From NCBI RefSeq assembly GCF_000972845.2, contig NC_040012.1, positions 6,356,097-6,420,096 of the forward strand: a stretch of 64,000 nt of DNA. The letters run 5' to 3'. Source of the DNA: Larimichthys crocea (taxonomy: Eukaryota > Chordata > Actinopteri > Sciaenidae). Made by a program: the position numbers and the translations under genes. Of this stretch, positions 15,001 through 28,600 are shown one piece after another. Numbering within the stretch: the stretch's first letter is position 1; every line of letters begins with the position of its first letter. Under the pieces are notes generated by a model, which saw nothing but the letters and a program-made list of their open reading frames with translations, had not been told where the DNA came from and did no database searches.

Positions 15001-18000
15001 CTCTCCATCTGGAAGCTTCAGTCTAACCCACCAACTTGACCTCATGTTGTATCCACTCAGTCATTCATCATGTCCTGTTTGTGTCTATCATTCGTCCTTG
15101 TGTCTGTCCTATGTCCTACTATGTATTGTATTCACTGTTATTTGAACATCACCCTCAAATAACGGATATCTTAAGGTCCGACTCTTTCCTTTATGAGATG
15201 GAGCGAGGACAGTGAGCAAAGGTACAGAGAGAGAGGGAGAGAGGACAAACCTGGAACTGAGTGCCAACTGTAGGAGGCTTTGTCCTCCGATGAGGGTGGA
15301 AGATGAATTTGCTGGTTCGGTCGTGAGCGGTGAAACCAGCAATATGTTGGAGTGATTGAAAATTCATGAGGTTCTGTTGAATAAAACATCATAAAGTCTG
15401 TGAGCTCCCCAAAAACAAATTTGACTTTGGAAGGACACGCATGCAGACGGAGAGACTGATGAAGTGAACAAACTAAATTAAATTTTACTTTAAAGATGTA
15501 CAAACATTATGTAGAAGTGCACTTCACCTTTGGAATGAGCTGCTTCTGTCGACCGCTTTTAGTTTTCCTGCGGCAAAAAAAAAATAAAACGTGAGAAGGC
15601 GACACATAAAATTATGTTTTAATCTGTGTGAAATTAAACTTACTTTCTCTTTTCATAATTGGCAAAGATGTCTTCGAATACGTCGAGGGGCAGTTCATCG
15701 GAGCGGTCAAAGGAGAAATCCAGAGGGAGGCTGTTGCTGCAAACGTCAGAGAGGTATTTTAACTTCATCAGCACAGAGGACTTTTTTATTTTTATCAATG
15801 CTCGATCCTACACGTCGTTCCCTCCGTAGCTCTTCTGTTTTTGATAAATGCACACAAAGGGAATATTATTTGCATTTAGGATTCATGTCTGTCCGTCTCT
15901 TTTACTAATGGAAAAAGATGGCGAGGGTGATTCCCCATCTTTCAACCCACCAACTGGTGCATGACCAACACTAGATATAGATCACAGGTAGCTTTAAAAG
16001 TTCCTCATACTAACCCTGAACTGGGAAAAACTGCTTTCCGGTACTACACACCTTAATGTTAATATGTTAGATGTTGATGTTAATGGCTACACCCATGGTC
16101 TGGTCCATGGTTTAAATACATTTGGTCGTAGGAAGAGACACATGTCAGTGGCAGTAAAATATACGATGGATGCACCGGTGTAGTAAACCTACCTGTCCAA
16201 AGTACTGCTGCGCTTTTTCATGTCTTTGAGGGACCTGCGGGAGCCTTTTCTGGAAGCGACTGTGGTGACAAAACAAGAAGTCAGTCATATACAGAATAAT
16301 CAATAGATGATAGAGGGTCAGTCACTCATTCAGAAAAAGACACGACTGAAGCTAAAGCCAAATCAACCTACTCAGTTCTGCCCGCTGGCGCCCGAGGCTC
16401 TTGAATACGGCGAGGATGCGAATGGTGGCTCGGAGGACTCCCCATCTGAACAGCGCCTCTGGGCTGGACGCAACCAAGTGGTGCAAGAACGCTCGCTCAC
16501 TGCTCCGTAGAAGCGACACGACTTCGGGACGCATGTGCTCGGCGTTTTTCTGCAGGAAATCCTGAAGAACGAGAAGAACCACGATCAACATGCTGCATAC
16601 TTTTACCCACACAGAAGGGGCCACAGTCTTCTCGGGGGAGGGATCAGCATTAATCGTTCACTTATTTAGGATGTTCAAGGATTTTCCCACAGCGGTGAGT
16701 GTGACGCTCACAGTGATTTACTGAAATTCAAATGGAAGAATCTTATTGACTTTCTGGAAAAAAGATGTTTCCACCGTGGGGGATTATACTCCACCTTGAT
16801 ATGATATTTGACACTCCCAGCAAAATGCTGAATGACAAAAGTCAGCTCTGTATTTGAAGAGGGTACAAAGAATGGATTGTCCCGATGCTGCTGCTTTAAC
16901 TTGTCCAACAGGGTTTCATCTGTGGCCTCGGGGATGCTGGAGATACACAAAGGGGAGGACAGAATATCAATATCAACACATAGTGTCTGGGAAAGACAAC
17001 AACACAGGTCAACGGTCAGCTGATAGATCAGAAAGGTGGAAAAACACCAGACATGTGATAATTTAATATATTAACAGCTGATATGACATAAAAAAAACAA
17101 GCTCATGACTTTAATTTCAACTGAATCATCCAGTTAGACTTCAAACTAGTCTCCGTTAGCTGTGATTGCCCTGAAAAATTGCATTTATCGAATCAGTAAG
17201 TTCAGCTGGATTTCTTGTGACGACAGAACAAATAATTAAAGGAAGGAGTTATTCCTCCGTTTGCCATGAGAGCTTTTGTAAAAAAAGGTTATGACTAAGA
17301 CCACCCAGACTAACTGGTCTGTTACGACGTTTTTATTCCACCTACCTGCTCTCCTTATCCAGCAGTTCAAAGAGTCCGGTTGATTTCCCGCTGATCAGCT
17401 GAACGCAGTCGCTGTTGTCAGTGTAGTCAATGTTTTGCCAGGTGATGCCTTCGGACACATAATCCTCCTGAAATAGAGTTTCATCACAATTACATAATCA
17501 GGTGAAGTGAATTTAAATCAATCCGTGTATGTGGCCATGGTGAAGAGACACAGAACAGACGGCTAAAATAGTAACCGCAGAGCCTTCAAGATGGACAAAA
17601 GAAACACGACGTGACTGTCTGTCTGTAAGCCCTGAACATAATTTAATCTGTTTATTGGCATATTCAGATTGTATTTTAGTCTGGACTGTTCATCCAAGAT
17701 GTATTTGGAAGTGGTTTGAGAAGCGATTTCTACAGATCTGCATCTCAGTTTGAATGCTCTGGTCACTCTTTTCATATTTCGGGGCATCTTTTGAGTCACT
17801 CGAACTGCAACATACAACGCCGACGTCAGTGACGGAAGAAGAACTGTACATCTGAGCACAACAGTGCTGACATACACTGAAGGGAGACAAAGCTGCTTCA
17901 ATCTGATTTACTGCAGTCTGCAGTGCCCTTGACTGTCATTAAAATATATATATTGTTTTTTTTAAAAACACCTTACTTGCTCAAGCTTAAAGATTTGCAG

Positions 18001-21000
18001 GTTGATGTAATACTGCAGCAGCTCGTTGGTGAAGTTGATGCAGAGCTGCTCGAAGCTGTTTGTCTGCCGGTTCTCGAATCCAAACATATCCAGGACACCG
18101 ACGGACAAGAACTAAAAACAACAAACAACAACAACAGGACAACTCATAAGCAACATACGAATGGGAGCAAACGTGATGATGTAATTCAGTAGTTTTAAAC
18201 TGTGAGCTGGACCCCACTGGTAGGACATAGAGCCCCTGAAGGAAGACTGGGGAAAAATATGGAGTGATATTAAATAAAATGGAAAATAAACATTTTGCTG
18301 CTTTTATTTCCACCAAATTCAACTTCCTTTTTTATCTGTTGCTTCCTCTTTTATTGTTAATAATGGACAATGAATGTGGAAGGAGATGCATGAATCTTTT
18401 TCAGCTTCTGAAGTGAGACATGTCTACTATTTTAAGGATGCACATTTTCTGCTAAACCTACAGTGTGTTTCTGATGAATATTGTGAATGACTTTGACATT
18501 TTCAGGGCAAAAATGTATTTACAAAATGACATTTGATGATATAAGTTTTTTAAATACAATCTCCTGCATCACGTGACTTACAGAGACAGACTCCTCCATG
18601 TCTCGTCTGTTGAGCGTCGCGTGGTTGATGTGAATGACGATCCAGTCGAACAGAGCGCCGTATAAAGACTTGGCCATGGAGTCTCGCATCGTGGAGGCCT
18701 GAACACACAAAAACATCAAACGGAGCTAATTACAACTTAAACTCGGACGTAAAAAGGTGGTAACAGCTTTAAATTACAACCCCAGACACAAATGAGTGTT
18801 GTGCAATGATTTAATCTGAAGGGGGCAGGCCCTAGTACTACATTTAACGTCTGTACCTCTTGTAGTGTGTACTGTGAATCCACGGTGGCGTCGGCAGTCA
18901 TGACTCTCCTCTTGGTCAGAGTCTTCACCAGTAGCTCTTTTTTTACCTGGAAATAAACAAACAGTTACGAGAGTTCTTAAGCTCTATGACACATTATTAA
19001 TCCACATGAAATTTACTATCAACTACTGTATTCAACAGACAGAGCACGTTGAAACATGCTCGCTCTTAAACAATACAGAGAGCTATTTTAGGCGTAGCAA
19101 TGACGCACTTTTTCTCTACGAGTTGCTCAAATTTTTCCAGGTTCATGTGATTTCATCACAAATATATACGGCATCAGAAAAACAACCCGGAGGCCGTAGG
19201 TGATAAATCCACATCGTCACTGAGCTGAGTTTCTGTTTTGGGAACGTACTTTGAACAGGTCAGACAGCGTGGACAAAACTTCAGCAGGTCCGACCTCCAG
19301 GACTTCAGTGTCCTCTGACAGCGTGTACGTCACATTGCCCAGGAGCAGGATGGCAGAGAGGGTGGAAAACACGCTGCGTGGTGGAAATAAGTTAGGGTTA
19401 GGGTTAGGTTAGAAATTATGTTAAATAAATCTGGGGCAACTGGACTTAGTTGTAGACCACTTGGTTCGTCACTGCTCTGAACGTCTTTACAGATCTACAA
19501 CCAGGTCCAGTTGAACCCTTCTTGACGACCCGGAGAACCACCGCAGACATAATTGAGGTCCTCAAATAAACTTCAACTCGAGTCCAACTTAAAAAAATGG
19601 TTCAAATTTACAAATTTACACAATGAATTGAACATTTCATCACTGATGAACCAGACCTGAACTCAATCTGCCACGTCTAGAGTGAACTAGAAACCATCCC
19701 AATTATTAGTATTTGTGTTTTATAAGTGTATTTACTGAAAAACTTCAGTCACAATGTCCATTTCAACTAACCTGCCTAACATGTTAAATATATTATTAAC
19801 CATTTTTTTTTCATTTCTGTTTAACACGTTCCAAAATTATTCGATAATTGACACTCGACACCTGAATACCGACATTTGTATCTTCTGGCATCTCATTCAT
19901 CAGTGTATCAGTAATAACCCAAAACTGATGTGTGCATTTGTAGCCGGCAGACAGCGTTTGGAAGGCTAAACACTATTCTGGTTATGTAAACGTGTCAGTC
20001 TTGTCGTCTAGCCAGTACATCTAGTATTGTAGAAGTGAGTAGTAGTTGATATTAATATTTTACTATACTGACTTACTCGACAAAGCCTAAAAACAGGTTG
20101 TACATTCAGGTCAAGTGTTAGTTCAACCTGCTGTAAATACGAGGAAAATTAGGCCTTAATAGACTATTTATTTATAGGCGTCTGCACTGGAGTTGAAACC
20201 TTTTATTACATATGTAATGATATGACACAATCCTGCGTGGGTTTATTCGCTTCCGCAGTTACTGGTGATTCACTTCACGAGGGAACCAACCTGAACAGGT
20301 TACGACTACGCTGCTAGCGCCTTGATAAATATACGCTGTGTCCCGAGGCTGTCAGGCGCTTGTCGACATGCTTGCTGCATTTTTTCCCTCTGCTCGACTT
20401 GACATGCTCTGACCTGTTACTGCCACCAGTATAGAAAGCAGAAACTCTTCGAGAGTCGAGCAGTCAAATTACAAATGACTTTTCCTGCGTGCATGGTTTT
20501 GTTAGATCTGTTACAGCTGTGCAGCGTCACTGTAAACTTTGTAAACACTGTGTCTCCGCATCACAGACTGCAAATATTTCTCTTTGACGTATTTCTTAGA
20601 AGACCTAGCGCTTTGCTGTAATAACACACGCTGCTGTGCTGTTGTGTGACAAATCCCACGTGTCCGACAGAAACAAAAGCAAAATAATTATTATTTCCAA
20701 ACAGTTTTGGAGTTAAATACACACCAACATTTCCATGTCACACAAGGATTTTACACTGGTGACTCTTGGGTACAGGTACACTGGTTAGTTTGACTCCAGT
20801 CTGCAGCCTCCCACTTGTGTTGTTCATGATTAAAATCATACGTACTGTTTCTTGGTGGAGGCCAGGAAGCCGACCATCTCCATCGCTTGATGGAGCCTTT
20901 TGTACTCCTGCCCGAGTTTCTCCTCATCGTCGAAATGGAGGTCATCCTGCAGAACAAGAGGACGAGATATGGAGGGAAAGTAGACATTAGGCATAAGGCA

Positions 21001-24000
21001 CAGAGGTGTAGGCGTGTCCACACATAATCAAGTCATCATGAAGACATTATAATCTATTTATCTTCCACTTATTCAGGCTCGGGTCTCCCCTCTGCAACAC
21101 ATTCCAGCTCCTCCTGGGGGATCCCAAGGCATTCCCAAATGTTACACGGGCTACGAGTCTGCCCAGGGGTCTCCTCCCTGTTGGACGTGCCTGGAATACC
21201 TCGCAAGGAAGGCGCCCAGGGGGCATCCTCATCAGACGCCCTGAACCACCTCAGCTGGCTCCTTTTCACACGATGGAGCAGCAGCTCTACTCCCGAGCTC
21301 CCTCCGGATGTTCAAGCTCTTCCTTTTATCCACAGTCTCATTCTTTCGGTCACTACCCAAAGCTCTTGATGGATGATGGACTGGAAAATTGAGAGCTTTG
21401 TTTTCTAATTCAGCTCCCTTTTTCCCCCACAATGGTTTTATTATTCTCTGTGAAATACAACTTTTCTAATTTATTGAGTTTTCACCTGTAGTTGTGCTCT
21501 CTCTGTGTCAGCATTTGTTAATAATGTTTGTGCTCTATAAATAAAATGACCGCATTCAATTTCCCAGGTTCAAAGTTTCGAAATGACGCATTTACAACAG
21601 AACTGGTTCTGCATCATCGGCCTCCCACACAAACTTCATCAATTTATTTTCTGCTGTCTGACTAAAGCAGTAACAAACACAAACACTAGTTAGTTGTAAG
21701 ACAGCACCTGTAAATTAAGAGCTACTACAAATAAAAGAGACAGCAGTATCTAAACTGGAAAACGATGTTGCACTGTCAACACAAACAAAATGCACTGGGT
21801 AGCTTAAAACTAGTGTCTGTCTGTTTTCAGTCGACGTCAGGGTTCAATCAAACTACGGCATTTTCAAAAGACAAACAGGCGAAAGTATCAGCGTGTGAAC
21901 ATGGTCTTAAATTCTCTGTATATTTAAATGATTTTGAGGGAACGCAGATGCACTTTGAGCCGAGTTAAGAGGCGGTTTTACAGTTTTATGTGAGTGTCTG
22001 TTTATTACTAGGCAGGGGAAACTCTGACACGCTAAAATTTACTGTTGAGAAGTTTCTAGATATCATGGGCCTGTTTCTAAAAACATCTACCGCTGGGTTT
22101 TCCCTGTTTAATAGGATGACACATCGCGTCTTATCCTAGTCCTCCCCTTTTCTTTCTCTATGACTGCTGCAAAGTGTGCAGATCAAAGGTACCTGCTTGA
22201 GGTAGAGATAATCTTGCGGCTTTAACAGATGAAACTCCTCCCGCTCGTCTTTGGACGCGCCCATCAGCAGATAGTAGAACACGTGGTAGCTCCTGCAGGT
22301 CACAGAGCATCAATACAGTCAATCAGGGCTCAGACAACTCCTGTTATTTAGTCAACATTTCCTTGCACACAGAGCTGTGAATGTGGTGATGCTTATGGGA
22401 CTTAAAGGGTTATTACTTCTCCCTCTTATCTCTGGACACCAGACGGGACTTTTCTAGTAGGTACTTCTCAATAACCGCCCTGTTGGAAAACAAGAAGAGG
22501 ATGTCAACAAAAAAAGGTCTGGTTTGGTTGCCAGCAGACGAGAAGAAGTAGAAAAATGAACTGTTGAATGAAATAAACACATCATCCAAGATAAACTGCG
22601 CTGCAGAAGCCACCTACCCTCTGATGACACCACTCTCCAGATAGTTGAGTTGGATGAACTTCCCGAAGCGACTGGAGTTGTTATTCTCTGCAGTCCTAGC
22701 ATTGCCAAAGGCCTGTTTAAAACACAAGGGGGAACACAAGTTTCAGTCACTTAAATAAACAGACAAATTTGTGGTGGGCATGTTTCTCACAGACACTGGC
22801 ACCCAGACCTAAACACTTTAAATGTCTGCAGAGCAGCTATCAGATAAATCACTTTAGTTTAGGGATGGCATGGGGACTGTTTTCATTATGTATTATGTAA
22901 CCTTATGTTTCGGTCTAAGTCCAAACTAAAGCTGCAGCTAACTGCATTATTATCTTTATTATCAATTACTATATCTTAGTTAGTTTCAGTTTATTTCGAA
23001 CATGTGCGAGTGACACAACAAAGTAAGCTGGAACCGGAACATGCATGTGCATATCTTGATTATTTGATTAGTCTCTGGAGTACGTCAGAAAATAGTGAAA
23101 AATGTCCAGAGCCCAAAGCTTTGTTTTCAAATTGCTCATTTTGTCCAACCAACAGTCTAAAAGATTAGCCAGATTATATTCACATTTAGAGTGTAGAAGC
23201 AGAGTTTATTCCTTACAAATCACTTACAACGCCACCCTTCATGGGTGCAACGCCTGAGAATTAATCAATATTAAAAACGAATCATACAATAAAACCTTAA
23301 AACCTAACAACACAAGTGCATTGTGTTTGTGAAAATATATTTTTGATGTTGTGATATTATCTCTGTGTGTTTTCATCAATAATGCAGTTAAACCAGGAGA
23401 CCCAGGTCAATTATGCAAATGGTTAAGTGGCCGCAGGCGCCACCAATAAAACCACCATGAGGCAGCTGTGCTCTACTGTGTTGTCTGTTACGTTTCAGGT
23501 TTTTTTTTCCTGCATGGCCGATAAAGCGGAAAAACCAACTGTTGTTGTCACTTGATGATAACGGTGAGAGGGAACTAGGCCCGACAGAAGATTGACAGCT
23601 ACCTTAACAACTGATTATCATTTTAAGTTATTTTTAGGGCAACAACGAGGGCAACATTTTGACTTGATAAGGGAGCGGCTGTGGCTCAGGAGGTAGAGCG
23701 GGTCGTACACTAATCAGATGTGGAGGTGTCCTTAGATACTGAAGCCCAAACTGCTCCTGAAGGCTGCGCCACTGGTGTGTGAGTGTGTATGAATGATTAA
23801 CTCCTAAAACTGATGAGCAGCTGGCACCTTGCCATCAGTGCGTGTGAATTAGATATGTAGTGTAAAAGGGCCTTGAGTGGTTAGAAGACCGGGAAGACAT
23901 TATATAAGTGCAGTCCATTGGCTGGAAACTCAACGATTTTTCTGTTTCATGTCATTATAAATGAACTGTTTTCATTTTTAAACTGTTGTTTGGACAAAAT

Positions 24001-25657
24001 AAAAAGTATCTTTGGGGTAAATACCTTCTAGCCTATCAAAAACTGAGGATGAAGAAAATCATTAGTCACCCAAGAGGACTTTATGACTGGATTGTTATTC
24101 TCTGACTAGTGACAGTAACTAAGGTTCACTATCAATAACACAAAATAACTCTGGAAAAAAAAAAATCACTGGGAAAACGTGGCTCATGAGCAGCAGCTGA
24201 CTCAGGATCAGTTTCTTTTTCCCAAGTCGGAACCTTTCCCATCGGAAAAGAAACATCCAAACTGCGCCCACGTCAGCGTCTAAGGAAATCACTCTCCTTC
24301 ATTCCAGTGCGAGCTATGCCGTGGGTCATGTCTTAACAAGCCGGAGTAATAATGCCTCTGCAGACAGTAAGCTGGATGTGCAAGCTGTGCTGATCGCACG
24401 CTGGTAAAAGGTAAAGCTTTGATACGCTGGAATGTTCCTACCCAGAGCACCTCTGTAAACACAGGGAGGGATTTTTTTTTTTTTCCAAACACACATTGCT
24501 TTCATTTTTCAACCAGATAGATCAAACTTCTAAAAAAAGTTGAATGCAGCGTGGAGAGGATGAAAGGCATATGGAGAGAAAAGTATAGCTGGTATGCAGA
24601 GGAGGGTGAGAAACAGGTGTTTGCCATGTCCCAGTTCAGGGGCTGAATCCTCTGAAGGACTCTGTCATGAAGAGGGGGCAGGCTGAACAAATGATGCATT
24701 CAGACGGACTGTGGAGTCAACAAAATTCCAAGTTTATCATCAGGAATTTAGCCCAAAAAAAACTCTCACTGCCAACAAATATCAGTGGTAAAGTCTGAAG
24801 TGACATTTCACTCTGACACATGACAGACCTGGAAAACTGATTTAGTGACTTATCAAGCAAAAGTCCCAAACATGCTGTGATTTGCTTATTTTTGCTGTTT
24901 CACATTCATCATTATAAGTTAAATATCTTTGTCAGACAAAACTAGTAATAGTCACCTTGGTCTCTTCTGTCAAACAAATAACCTATAGATTCATTAAAGA
25001 AAAGAAAATATCTAGTAAATTTAGCCCTGATCCATTTAAACTGTATTTATTTGCCTATAAAGTCAGTCAGGCTGCTAAAATGAACAAATAATGCCGTTCA
25101 TTCACAGAGTTTGGTGGTTTACCAAACTTTTTGGCCTGTGACTCTTTAGCTACTGTTTGCCAGTTGCATAACATTATGGGATTTGAATGGGTAACCACAA
25201 GGCTATAAAAAAGGCTGGAATAATAAAACACAGCGACACTCAGGTTTGGGAATCACTGGTCTGGTTCATATAATACATTTCCCAGGGATCAATGACAACC
25301 TAAATAATGTGAAATTTGCTGATTTTGACTTGCAAAGGATTGCCTGAACATTACAGTACACTGATATGGATTGTGGGTTAATGAAGGCCGCAAATGACAT
25401 GTCCTAAAAATTCAGACATTGAGATGGAATATTGTTTCGAATATTAGGAAAATGGGGCAGACACAGACGCTTTAAAACCTCTGAGAATCTATAATCCCTG
25501 ACTTGCATCTGAACAATGAGGGAAGGAGAGAAAGAGTGGATTTATGAGAACGGTTTAAGGAGGGAGAGAAAGAGAAGGAGGGTAAGGAAGTGATTTATAC
25601 TTTGTTGTGTAGGTTTGCCAGCAGACCTGGCCGAGCCTGTTCTGACACGTTCCTGCC

Positions 25658-25696
<39 letters not shown>

Positions 25697-28600
25697 GTTC
25701 CCTCAAAGACAACGCCCTTCTCATTCCCCCTGTTGGAGCTCAGCTCTCAGCTTCCTGATCACCAACACCAAACACAAACCTTGAGCAACTATCAGTCAGT
25801 CAGTTAACCTCCATTCTTACTGAAAGCAGGCCCTAGTACGCGCCAGCTACTGAATGCAGAGGTTTAATAAAATTAACAATTTACTTACAACATACAACAC
25901 GCTGTGATATCTTCTTTACTTAAAAATAAAGCTGCATTTGATATATAGACGTCAGTGGTGGTTAACTTGCAGTGAGATTAAAATCTGTGCAGTTTCCGTT
26001 ACGTACTGATGTGAAGAGAGAGATAACATTGAATTTAAAGTTAGGGTGTGACTCATGTAAGTAAAGGAAGCGTAATTGCAAATGCAAAATGCAAATTAGC
26101 ATATCTACTGATGGAAATCTTGTCAAAATGTCCTGGCTTGGCCTCTATTGATATTCAACACCCGTGCATGGCCTCCTCTGGTTTTAACCTAAGGCTAACT
26201 GTCGTGTCATGATCACTGTCTTCAGTAAGCTTCTTTCTTGTTTACCGTGTTTAAAAAAAAGTTCTCTCCTCAAGCTCAATCTCTGCCTCTTTGAAAACTA
26301 CTAAACCATGAACACAAAACAGTGAAGTGCCAGAAAGACCAGTTAATAGGAAAAATACTTCAGCTGTTGCTTATTTCAAGGAGGAACTCGTTGGACTTGT
26401 TCAGAGAGAGGAAGAATCCATATTTAGACATTGTCTAACGAAAGGCTGGCCCCATGGGACTGTGCATGTGTGTGTGTGTGTGTGGGGGTGTGTGATCAGT
26501 AACAAATGGGTCGGGGATCCTTTGTCTAAACCACATATATCTGAGATTTTCTAAGAGCTGTCCAATTCTCCCTTTGACGAAATTGTACTGTTGCAGAGTT
26601 TTGAATTGAATTCTTGGCAGCTTCCCTTAGAAAACCTGGTTTATCCAAATTATAGAAAGAATACGGACTGTCACAATAACTATGTTATCGACTTATCATA
26701 CAATATATACGATATGTTATCATCTTATCGTAAGACATAAAGACATGAGCGCGATCATTTTCGCTCACCTTGATAAAGCCTGTTAAGTTACTGAGTGTTT
26801 GTTTACATAAGAATGTCGCTAACATGATACTAGAATAAACAGCAGGGGTTTCCCTAAATCAAGACTTGGTTACAAGTGTTTTTTTATAGTGCCTAAGTCA
26901 AATGAATAGAATTAATTATTGCAATTGTTTCTAAGGAAGTTATCCTCCATCAAAAATAGTTATCCTACCCGACCTAGTCGAAAAGGTACAGGAGAATTTG
27001 GCCACCAAAATCATGAAACTATTTTTCCAATCTGCTGTTTTTGAACCGAATATATTGAAATCATTGTCCTGCTGTCAACTCGCATTACGACCTGTTAGCC
27101 TTGCGCCAAAACTGTGGGGCGCCGGGTACGGCTTGTGCCAGGGGGCTTGGTCCATGCTAATACCAGCTAGTTTTTCATATGATGCATACCCCCAGTTAAA
27201 GACCACCTGTCAATACATTCATACATTTTAGAAATGTCTTAAAAGTATTTGAATCCCCAGATAAGTTCAAATCTATATACGGTGTCTTTCTGAGGACTAT
27301 AGTTTTAAAAAAAAGTTTTTTTTGTACATTTATATCCAGAAAAAGTTTAAAAATCTTTAAATGAAGACATCAGTATGGGAATAACAACCTCTGGTACTGT
27401 AACAAACAGCAACACATCGTCCGCATATAGACAAAACCTCTTAAAACTTCTATTACTTTTATCAGCTACAAACTGAACGCACTAATGGTTCAGTATATAA
27501 AGTGAAAGAGTGCTTGGCATCAATTCTGTCTATGTTCATAATGTCTGTTAATCTTAATTCTGGCGTTTGGTGAGGAGTTTACAGTTTTAACGCATCTAAT
27601 AGAATCATCTTTAGGCCAGGCTTCTTTGTGTAAAAGTTGTTTTAGTTGGATGGATAAATAAACTGTGAACTGTACAAACTCCACTGCTCCCTGTTTGATA
27701 ACTGGGAGATGCAAAAATAACATGAATAAAACAAATACTGGAACACAGTATTGTTATTCCCAATTACTGAACTGAAACCAACTAAATCCCCTGCGTCTTA
27801 TTTACTGATTTGTTCTCAGGCTTTGAGCGCTGCAAACAGTTTGCCCGGAAAAGGATTTAACAAAGTTTAAGTCCCAAAGAGACATGCATTTCCCTTTAAA
27901 AAGGCATTTGGTCTTGGTTTTATGTCAATTATCATTTGAGCATATTGTGCAATCTAGACAACTGAAAGAGAAAGCAGATGTCAGGAGGAAATGTGGGCAA
28001 ATGTGTTGTTGGGTTATTCATTGACCCGATTACTGTAATTCAGTGGTATGTGAATGCCAACAAAGAAACCTTTCGGCACTTTCAGGGAAACTAAAGTTAT
28101 GTGGTAAAAGCGAGGATTCCCAGTTGACAGAAACTATTTTACTCACTGGTGGTTTTTGAGTTGAGGAAATGTCTGATTGTACGAGGAATGACGCAAACAT
28201 ATACGTCTAGATATGTTACTCAATGTAAAAAATCAGCATAGATAAAACGGATCTCAAACTGCTAAACGTTTGCAGCCTTCATGTCGTGCCATTTGTTACA
28301 TTTTGTCTTATAAACAAATGACTAATAAGATACCGCAGAGTCCCTCATGGTTTAGATCACGCAGCTGTTTTGTGGTTATTGTTGACGACACTGGTGCTTT
28401 TGTTGCAGGGAATGCGAAACACATGAGGTTGATACATAGTTTTTGTGGTTTTACTTTATCTGACACTTTCTGTCCTTGAACAGAAGTGACGTGTCTAAAA
28501 AAAAAAGGATATGAGACTAAAGAGGCTACAGCAACGTGACCTAAGATTAAGAAATACATTAATCTCATGACCAGAAAACACGTAGCAGAGTGATTCTCAG

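Noticed and set aside
21047..21432. Several short open frames on both strands
   Set aside because: They fall within a GC-rich dispersed repeat whose motif order is known from other fish genomes.
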